6,715 bases of DNA, taken from NCBI GenBank assembly GCA_002390025.1, contig DGRU01000191.1, positions 1,733 through 8,447 of the forward strand, written 5' to 3'. Numbering within the stretch: the stretch's first letter is position 1; every line of letters begins with the position of its first letter. Under the pieces are notes generated by a model that was given only the letters and a program-made list of their open reading frames with translations, was not told where the DNA came from and did not search any database. Source of the DNA: Lachnospiraceae bacterium UBA4380 (GTDB lineage: Bacteria; Bacillota; Clostridia; Lachnospirales; Lachnospiraceae). Shown here one piece after another: positions 1 through 4,760 of the stretch. The position numbers and the translations under genes are program-made.

Positions 1-200
1 GCCGCCAACTATTCGTTAAAGATGCTTATTTTAATGGATTTAGATAGGCGGCATAAATGCCGCCAACTAATTTGTTAATGATGCTTGTTTAATGGATTTA
101 GAGAGGCGGCATAAAATGTCTCCAACTAATTCGTTAAAGATGCTTATTTTTATTTTTTATGGAATCAGTCGGCGGCAATTTACACTGTCAACTAATAACT
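1..200. repeat. Tandem array A: three 58-69 bp units with GCCGCC/GGCGGC ends
   Basis: Units start at 1, 59 and 118, and a fragment (GTCAACTAATAACTAG) starts at 187. Each unit opens with GCCGCCAACTA or a decayed form, has a middle resembling TTCGTTAAAGATGCTTATTT, and ends in GGCGGC (47-52, 105-110, 171-176). Where two units meet, GGCGGCA-TAAA-TGCCGCC (47-64) makes a perfect 7-bp hairpin. The next junction still folds with one mismatch and the third has decayed. The array begins exactly at the window edge, so it probably continues to the left. No open reading frame or ribosome binding site goes with it. Its function is unknown. Confidence 0.85.
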
Positions 201-201
201 A

Positions 202-501
202 GTGACCTCGGGCTTCTGCATCTGAAATGTCGCTTTTCTTTTTTTGCATAGGTGATCTTTTGCCTTCGTACTCGAAATGTCGCTTCACTTTTTTCTGACA
301 TAGGTGACCTTGAGTTCCGGAATCCTAAATATCGCTTTTCTTTTCCCGGACACTGGTGACCTCGAGTTTCAAGATTAGAAATGTCGCTTTTCCTTAGGTG
401 ATCTCTGGCTGCCTGATTCGAAATGTCGCTTTTCTTTTTTTCTACATGGGTGATCTCAGACACCTGAAGCTGAAATATCGCTTTTATTTTTCTCCAGTAT
501 A
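202..501. repeat. Tandem array B: six imperfect ~52 bp units
   Basis: Units start at the GTGAYC core at 202, 252, 304, 356, 398 and 450, so the spacing is 50, 52, 52, 42 and 52 bp. Each has GTGAYCT, a variable stretch of roughly 15-20 bp, then a conserved GAAATGTCGCTTTTC followed by a T-rich run and CATAG/CATGG. The minus strand is open through 463-188, but 52 is not a multiple of three. The same DNA therefore reads as KSDIS, KRYLGF, SEATFRV and KRHFRC in successive units, so protein selection is unlikely. No cas genes or sharply conserved repeats support a CRISPR call. Confidence 0.85.
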
Positions 502-579
502 GTTCACAGGCGCCCTATATAGTAAAAAATGCGACCTACATAGTTCACAGGCACCCTACATCGTGCAAAAGGCGAAAAA
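498..579. repeat. Two 41-bp units related to array B
   Basis: Two copies (498-538 and 539-579) share ATAGTTCACAGGC, CCCTA and a purine-rich end containing GCGA. They look like a shortened form of array B. The B element ATGTCGCTT...CTACATGGGTGATC corresponds to ATGCGACCTACATAGTTCAC here, with the T-rich middle missing. This pair sits between array B and the terminator of the PepSY operon. Confidence 0.7.
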
Positions 580-610
580 AGGCGGGATGACAGCATCCGC
601 CGGCATCCCG
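575..610 (-). terminator. Intrinsic terminator of the PepSY operon
   Basis: On the minus strand CGGGATG (610-604) pairs with CATCCCG (589-583) and is followed by CC and six T residues (580-575). A smaller alternative hairpin, ggcgg/ccgcc (581-585 with 597-601), uses part of the same sequence. It lies about 145 bp past the stop codon of the PepSY gene. The stretch between them (611-753) shows no gene and no clear signal, and would be the 3' untranslated region. Confidence 0.7.
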
Positions 611-753
611 AGACCTCAAAAGCACACTTTCATGGGGCTGTTAATAATGCAACATCCCACTGCTTTGCAAATAATTTTTTTGTTATGGTTAGTTATATTA
701 AACCTATTATCTTTAACGATATTCTCGTCAAAGGCATAATTCAAAGATATTTC

Positions 754-1611
754 TTAGTCATCAATCTCCTTGGAAAAATCAAGAATCTTACCAGTCAGTG
801 CGCTGATGTCATAATCATATTCCACATTGCCAACGTAAAACTCAATCTCAAATTCTTCGCCGTCTTCATCGTCGTTTTCGAACATGGCCTTTGTAAACCG
901 TACTTCATTTTCTTTAAAGCCTGCATGTTCTAATGCAATGCGGCGCGCCTGGTCAACGCTGATGTAGCTTTTGGATTGAGGTTTCTGATCCTGAGAGGCT
1001 GTTTCAGATGTCTGTCTATCTTTGGAACCCGTGGAACTGTCATCATCAGTCAAGGGTTTATTATCTGTCTTAGGTGTTCCGTCAGTCACTGTCGCAGAGG
1101 TTTGATTCGTTTCCTTTGTGCCATCAGCCTCCGTCGCGGAGGTTTGATTCGTCACCAGGCTTTGATTCGTCTTCGGGGTACCATCGGATACCGCCATAGT
1201 GTCCTGATCTGTCCCGGCTGTCTGGCCATTCGTGCCGGCGGGATCATCCTTTGAATTGGCGGAAGCATCGTTTGAATTAGCAGGCTGGTCCTCGTCTTCC
1301 ACCGCTTTGTCTTTTGCAAGGATGGTACCGTCGTCAGCGCTGATTTTATATTGGTACAGCGTGTTGCCGGCATAAAAGGTGATGTTGTAGATATATTTGC
1401 CGTCTTTCTTCTTCAGTTCGGTCTGGGTCACTGTTATATCTTCCGGAGATACTCCGGCATCCAGTCTTGCAAACTCTTCCGCGTTCTCTATTTCAAGAAG
1501 TTTATTTTTTGATACTGCAGAAGCTGCATAGGCTGTTCCGCCTGCGATTGCAGCAATTGTCAGGATCAGGATCATTATTCGGACTGCGGTCCAGGAGCCT
1601 TTACTGATCAT
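754..1611 (-). CDS. Membrane-anchored protein with two PepSY domains
   Basis: The product has 285 residues. Residues 11-31 form a hydrophobic N-terminal segment (a signal anchor, or a signal peptide with a possible cut after TAYA), so the rest should lie outside the membrane. PepSY domain 1 spans about 36-103 and ends with YQYKISADDGTIL. PepSY domain 2 spans about 216-283 and ends with YDYDISALTGKIL; this is the family's usual pattern of a tyrosine-rich strand followed by a D/G turn. The 110-residue linker between them is Ser/Thr/Asn/Asp-rich and contains 14-residue repeats, so it is probably disordered. Known PepSY proteins are propeptides or inhibitors of extracellular peptidases, or envelope regulators. 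No peptidase domain is present, so an inhibitory or sensory partner role is inferred. It is the last gene after a response regulator and kinase, 187 bp behind the kinase, and probably belongs to that system. The ATG at 1611 is preferred over the in-frame TTG at 1629, because AAAGAGG lies 8 bases before it. Confidence 0.9.
   Translation of the reverse strand: MISKGSWTAVRIMILILTIAAIAGGTAYAASAVSKNKLLEIENAEEFARLDAGVSPEDITVTQTELKKKDGKYIYNITFYAGNTLYQYKISADDGTILAKDKAVEDEDQPANSNDASANSKDDPAGTNGQTAGTDQDTMAVSDGTPKTNQSLVTNQTSATEADGTKETNQTSATVTDGTPKTDNKPLTDDDSSTGSKDRQTSETASQDQKPQSKSYISVDQARRIALEHAGFKENEVRFTKAMFENDDEDGEEFEIEFYVGNVEYDYDISALTGKILDFSKEIDD
1069..1152 (-). repeat. 42-bp coding repeats in the PepSY linker
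   Basis: Residues 154-167 (TNQTSATEADGTKE) and 168-181 (TNQTSATVTDGTPK) are tandem 14-residue units. A partial, degenerate relative (SDGTPKTNQSLV) precedes them. The unit length keeps the reading frame, so copy number could change linker length without breaking the protein. Confidence 0.8.
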
Positions 1612-1619
1612 ATCTTGAA

Positions 1620-1626
1620 CCTCTTT
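1620..1626 (-). promoter_or_regulatory. Ribosome binding site that fixes the PepSY start
   Basis: AAAGAGG on the minus strand lies 8 bases before the ATG at 1611. The longer reading with TTG at 1629 would put this site inside the coding region and has no good site of its own. Confidence 0.75.
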
Positions 1627-1693
1627 CAATTATTTCGATATATTTGCATATTCACAAATAGATTTATATATTCACGTAAACGCATTAGTTTAT

Positions 1694-1740
1694 ATTAGGA
1701 AAACTGTATTTACCTATTATTAGAAAAATAGTATTTACCT
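1694..1740. repeat. Two 22-bp repeats in the kinase-PepSY gap
   Basis: ATTAGGAAAACTGTATTTACCT (1694-1715) and a near copy at 1719-1740 have 25-bp spacing. On the minus strand each carries TTTTYCTAAT, the motif also found in the neighbouring 24-bp array and before the response regulator gene. They lie upstream of the PepSY gene, so a regulatory role is possible but unproven. Confidence 0.7.
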
Positions 1741-1745
1741 GTTTT

Positions 1746-1829
1746 CATGTTCACATCAGGAAAATGTTTCATGTTCACATCAGGAAAATGTTTCATGATC
1801 ACATCAGAAAAATGTTTACATCGGGAAAA
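1746..1829. repeat. 24-bp tandem array at the 3' end of the kinase gene
   Basis: Units at 1746-1769, 1770-1793 and 1794-1817, plus a partial copy to 1829 that overlaps the kinase coding end. The first two units are identical (CATGTTCACATCAGGAAAAT plus GTTT). Read in the kinase frame, every unit encodes NIFLM followed by TGA, so the array repeats the last codons and the stop of the kinase. Each unit also has TTTTYCTGAT on the minus strand. A small inverted repeat, ATGT-GA-ACAT, is present in the first two units. Confidence 0.85.
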
Positions 1830-3388
1830 ACCAGAGTAAAAGTACTGCCTTCGCCGGGGGTGCTGCAGACTGTCACGGAGCCATGATGGATTTCCATGAT
1901 CTTGCTTACCATGGACAGGCCCAGTCCGACTCCGGCAGCTCTGGACAGGCCTTGTTCGACTCCGGCGGCTCTGGACAGGCCTTGTTCGACTCCGGCGGCT
2001 CTGGACAGGCTCTGTTCGGATCCGGAAGTTCTTCGGTCAGCCTGACCGGCGTCTCCGGGCAGATCGAGGCTATTGGATCTCGAGGAGTCTCCCCGATAGA
2101 ACCGGTCGAAGATTTTCTCCTGATCAGAGGCGGATATACCGATGCCGTCGTCAGCGACACTGCAATGGACAGTTCCGTCAGGATGCTTTTTCAGTTCTAT
2201 GTGTATATTCCCGTTTTCTCTGCCGTATTTATAGGCGTTATCAATGAGATTCTGCAAAGCCCGTTCCAGAAGCAGGCGGTTTCCGGAAATGAAAATATCG
2301 TCTTCAATGTCCTGTGTCATGGAGATGCTGTTTGACTGCGTGAGGGAAAGATCCTGCGCCGTGTCATAGACTATCTCAGTCAAGTCCGTCTTTTTGAGGG
2401 GGTAGTTTTCCGGTGTGAGCGCCATGCGTGTATAATCCAGCATGGAGGCGATCAGGTCGTTCATGCGGCGCCCCTGGCGCAGGATCACTGAGAGGGCATT
2501 TACATATTCACGCGGGCTGCGCTCTTTTTCAAGTGCCATTTCAGCCTGGGCCATGATGACGGTTACAGGTGTCCGAAGTTCATGAGACGCATCGGATGTA
2601 AACTGCTGTTCTGCTTCAAAGGAGTGCTCCAGCCGGTCGAGCATGCCGTTAAAAGATTCCGTGAGTTCATAGAGCTCCAGGTCAACCTCTCCGATATCGA
2701 TCCTGCGGTGCAGATCCTTGCCCTGCGTGATTTCCGCAACATCCTGGCGGATTTTAAGGAGCGGACTCAGAGCCCGTACTGCGGTGATCCAGGCGAAGAA
2801 GATACCAAGGACCACGAGAACCGGGATGAAAAAAAGCGCTGTGCGGAAAATATCATGCAGCTGCATTTCCTCTGAATTGAGGGACGCCATTCCGCGGATC
2901 CAGAGCTCTTCCGTTCCTGTTGACGAAAGCTTCCTGTCATATATATACCATTGACCGCCCTGTGCGTCCCGGTAACGATAGATCCGGGAACCGGTAAAGG
3001 AAACCTCGTCCATTGAACGGGCAAGCGGATTTTTGCCGTAGAGCAGGGTTCCGTCCTCCGTATAGAGCGCGCTCTGCACGTCATAGATCTCATCCAGGAA
3101 ATCGTCGTCTATTTCCAGACTTCCCTCTTCCATCAGCAGCAGAGTATTGTCGTTGTCCCTGCTCTTCTGTTCTGCTCCCTCCGGAATAAAACGGATCTTG
3201 TCAATATTGGCATTGACAGAACCGAGCAGATAACCTCGTACTGTCCTCTGCAGGATGGAGGCACTGACAAAGCGGAACATCTGAAATGTCAGCAGGACGA
3301 TCAGGATCAGTTCAAAGGAAATCAGGATCGTGATCCGCGCTGTGATGGAGCTTCGCCTCGGGATCGCTTTTTGTTTTTTGGTGTTCAT
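1799..3388 (-). CDS. HAMP-type sensor histidine kinase with an expanded ATP lid
   Basis: The product has 529 residues. It has a basic N-terminus, TM1 at about 20-43, an extracytoplasmic sensor region at about 44-182 with no recognised fold, TM2 at about 183-204, and a HAMP linker at about 205-258. The HisKA H-box is SHELRTP with the phosphorylated His at 269. The HATPase domain has the N-box NLIDNAYKYG (380-389), G1 DDGIGIS (413-419), F-box IFDRFYRGD (426-434) and G2 GVGLGLS (486-492). All catalytic motifs look intact, so it should autophosphorylate and pass phosphate to the upstream-encoded regulator. The oddity is a gap of about 50 residues between F-box and G2, usually 10-20 in the family, filled by 10-residue repeats of the G2 region. 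The C-terminal NIFLM comes from a 24-bp repeat. A GGAG lies 12 bases before the ATG, a rather long spacing, but no better start is visible. It lies 174 bp behind the regulator gene. Confidence 0.95.
   Translation of the reverse strand: MNTKKQKAIPRRSSITARITILISFELILIVLLTFQMFRFVSASILQRTVRGYLLGSVNANIDKIRFIPEGAEQKSRDNDNTLLLMEEGSLEIDDDFLDEIYDVQSALYTEDGTLLYGKNPLARSMDEVSFTGSRIYRYRDAQGGQWYIYDRKLSSTGTEELWIRGMASLNSEEMQLHDIFRTALFFIPVLVVLGIFFAWITAVRALSPLLKIRQDVAEITQGKDLHRRIDIGEVDLELYELTESFNGMLDRLEHSFEAEQQFTSDASHELRTPVTVIMAQAEMALEKERSPREYVNALSVILRQGRRMNDLIASMLDYTRMALTPENYPLKKTDLTEIVYDTAQDLSLTQSNSISMTQDIEDDIFISGNRLLLERALQNLIDNAYKYGRENGNIHIELKKHPDGTVHCSVADDGIGISASDQEKIFDRFYRGDSSRSNSLDLPGDAGQADRRTSGSEQSLSRAAGVEQGLSRAAGVEQGLSRAAGVGLGLSMVSKIMEIHHGSVTVCSTPGEGSTFTLVFPDVNIFLM
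1913..2032 (-). repeat. Four 30-bp in-frame repeats in the kinase ATP lid
   Basis: Units are 1913-1942, 1943-1972, 1973-2002 and 2003-2032. The middle two are identical at all 30 bases. In protein order they encode RTSGSEQSLS, RAAGVEQGLS, RAAGVEQGLS and RAAGVGLGLS. Only the last has the real G2 sequence GVGLGLS; the others are copies in which GL has become EQ. This points to tandem duplication of the G2 region, recent for the middle pair. Confidence 0.92.
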
Positions 3389-3451
3389 GAAATTATTTTT
3401 CTCCGGAGGAAGGCCTCATGAAGGAGGCTTTCAGGTCTGTCTGAATAATAT

Positions 3452-3568
3452 GTCTGAAAAACTATCAAATCAGATTCGTGAATTCATTTGGAAGTGTCCG
3501 TCCAGGTAATACGTCTGAAAAACTATCAAATCAGATTCGTGAATTCATTTGGAAGTGTCCGTCTAGGT
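3452..3568. repeat. 61-bp tandem duplication covering the regulator stop codon
   Basis: Segments 3452-3507 and 3513-3568 (56 bases) differ at one position, 3503 (C) against 3564 (T). The second copy holds the last codon and TAG stop of the response regulator. In the other copy the stop has become TGG. Traces of a further partial unit (CAGGT, AATATGTCTG) lie to the left at about 3432-3456. The near identity indicates a recent event. The duplication fills most of the 174-bp gap between regulator and kinase. Confidence 0.9.
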
Positions 3569-4237
3569 GACATCCTTCAGCATGTAGCCGACACCGCGCA
3601 CAGTGCGGATCAGCTTCTGCTCCTGGCCGGCATCGATTTTTCTGCGCAGATAGCTGATATAGACGTCCACCACATTGGTGCCTCCCTCATAATCGAAGTT
3701 CCAGATATGATTTTCGATTTTTTCTCTGGAGAGTGCGATCCCCTTGTTGTGGAGAAGGTATTCAAGGAGCTGATATTCCTTTGCGGAAAGCTCGATCCGC
3801 TTTCCTCCTCTGAGTACTTCGCGGCTGCCTATATCCATGGAAAGATCTCCCGCAGTCAGAAGATTCTGAGCAAGCCCGTGGGCGGTCCTGGTCAGAACAC
3901 GGACCCTGGCCATCAGTTCCTCCAGGGAAAAAGGCTTGACCAGATAGTCATTGGCGCCGGCATCAAGGCCGCGCACCCTGTCCTGGATAGAATCTCGCGC
4001 TGTCAGAAACAGGACCGGGGTCTTTTTTCCGGATCTGCGCAGGCTGGACAGGACTTCGAACCCGTCGGAACCGGGCATCATGATGTCCAGAATAGCCAGA
4101 TCATATTCTGTGGACTGCAGATAGAGGATTGCCTCGCTGCCGTCCAGACAGCTGTCGACGCTGTAGCCGGCATCCGACAGTTTCATGGTCAGGATATTGT
4201 TCAGATCTCTCTCATCTTCTGCGATCAGGATTCTCAT
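3563..4237 (-). CDS. OmpR/PhoB-family response regulator
   Basis: The product has 224 residues, the usual length for this family. The receiver domain (1-115) has the acidic pair E7/D8, the phosphoacceptor D51 in LAILDIMMPGSDGF, T79 and K101 (LVKPF). The C-terminal winged-helix DNA-binding domain (about 127-222) shows ELSAKEYQLLEYLL, the recognition-helix region VVDVYISYLRRKID and the closing RTVRGVGYML. It should be a cytoplasmic transcription factor activated by the kinase encoded just downstream. The ATG at 4237 is chosen because GGGAGG lies 5 bases before it and MRILIAEDE is the normal family start; a longer reading to 4288 adds 17 unrelated residues. It is the first gene of the regulator-kinase-PepSY group. 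The sequence does not reveal the signal or the regulon. Confidence 0.97.
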   Translation of the reverse strand: MRILIAEDERDLNNILTMKLSDAGYSVDSCLDGSEAILYLQSTEYDLAILDIMMPGSDGFEVLSSLRRSGKKTPVLFLTARDSIQDRVRGLDAGANDYLVKPFSLEELMARVRVLTRTAHGLAQNLLTAGDLSMDIGSREVLRGGKRIELSAKEYQLLEYLLHNKGIALSREKIENHIWNFDYEGGTNVVDVYISYLRRKIDAGQEQKLIRTVRGVGYMLKDVT

Positions 4238-4242
4238 TGGAA

Positions 4243-4248
4243 CCTCCC
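4243..4248 (-). promoter_or_regulatory. Ribosome binding site of the response regulator
   Basis: GGGAGG on the minus strand, 5 bases before the ATG at 4237. It decides between this start and the longer in-frame reading. Confidence 0.85.
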
Positions 4249-4299
4249 TTTTTTCATAAGTCTTTTCCAGGACCTTGTGAGGCTTCACCAGTTACGTTT

Positions 4300-4334
4300 A
4301 TTTTACAATAAGATGATGAAAAAATGATTAGAAA
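4300..4334 (-). promoter_or_regulatory. Candidate autoregulated promoter of the two-component operon
   Basis: On the minus strand a -10-like TAAAAT (4305-4300) has no good -35. In its place are two adjacent 11-bp direct repeats, TTTCTAATCAT (4334-4324) and TTTTTCATCAT (4323-4313), with 9 of 11 bases the same. They end 7 bases before the -10. Direct repeats of about 11 bp replacing the -35 are typical of promoters activated by PhoB/OmpR-type regulators, so autoregulation is inferred. The AT-rich setting makes chance matches possible. Confidence 0.4.
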
Positions 4335-4545
4335 AACGCCGCCCGGAGAACATTGATCAGAAAAATGAGTAGAAAAAGGCTGCATGACAACATTGACCGA
4401 AAAAAGACAAGAAAAAGGCTGCCCGGAAACGATGAACAAAAAAGCAGAAAAAGGCGGCGCGAAAACGATGAACAAAAAAGCAGAAAAAGGCGGCGCGAAA
4501 ACATTGACCTGAAAAAATGCCTGAAAGAATACTTGAAAAAACAAA
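4326..4545. repeat. 29-40 bp tandem array upstream of the two-component promoter
   Basis: Units start at 4326, 4355, 4395, 4434, 4470 and 4506 (spacing 29, 40, 39, 36, 36). Units 4434-4469 and 4470-4505 are almost identical; the last one is degenerate. On the minus strand each of the better units has a TTTTTCT element, a second T run and a TCAATG/TCATCG-type end, separated by a GC-rich block. The unit nearest the gene supplies the direct repeats of the proposed promoter. The plus strand also reads as a Lys/Arg-rich 72-residue frame (4353-4571, TTG start). It overlaps the terminator hairpin and is probably not a gene. Confidence 0.85.
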
Positions 4546-4550
4546 GGCGT

Positions 4551-4621
4551 AAAAAAACAGGCATCTTATGACAAACCGCTGATGCGAAAGACGCCGTCGT
4601 ATTTGTCACAGATGCCTGTTT
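4551..4621 (-). terminator. Long intrinsic terminator of the 459-residue protein gene
   Basis: On the minus strand AGATGCCTGTTT-type arms pair over 12 bp (4610-4621 with 4555-4566). An inner stem TTTGTCA/TGACAAA (4602-4608 with 4569-4575) stacks on it across a small internal loop. The 26-base apex can add a GCG/CGC pair. Seven T residues follow (4557-4551). It stands between the unknown membrane protein gene and the two-component promoter, so it insulates the two units. The plus-strand side has only short T runs. Confidence 0.85.
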
Positions 4622-4657
4622 GCTGATTTACTTGAGGATTAAGTAACAACTGAAGAC

Positions 4658-4760
4658 CAGGCTTCAAATTAAATATCAGGATTCAAAATAAATATCTTAA
4701 AAATCAGGCTGCATATTAAAAATCATACTTCACATTTAATAATATGCTTCACATTAGTAG
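4658..4760. repeat. Degenerate ~20 bp tandem repeats after the membrane protein gene
   Basis: Units begin at about 4658, 4677, 4705, 4724 and 4744 and follow a loose pattern CAGGCTTCAAATTAAATAT. They run up to and just over the stop codon of the gene ending at 4754. The copies are strongly diverged, and the AT-rich composition makes the exact limits uncertain. Confidence 0.5.

Noticed and set aside
188..463. 91-residue minus-strand frame across array B
   Set aside because: The ~52-bp units shift the frame each time, so the peptide is not repeated as a protein would be. There is no good ribosome binding site, and the sequence is explained by the repeats.
202..501. CRISPR array
   Set aside because: The repeats are imperfect, the intervals resemble each other, spacing varies (42-52 bp), and no cas genes are present.
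1883..2335. Plus-strand frame of 150 residues with SGSSGQALFDSGG repeats
   Set aside because: It is the antisense shadow of the kinase HATPase domain, whose conserved motifs fix the minus strand as coding.
4254..4609. Two Phe-rich minus-strand frames over the 36-40 bp array
   Set aside because: Their composition follows from runs of A on the other strand; both overlap the promoter or terminator regions and lack start signals.
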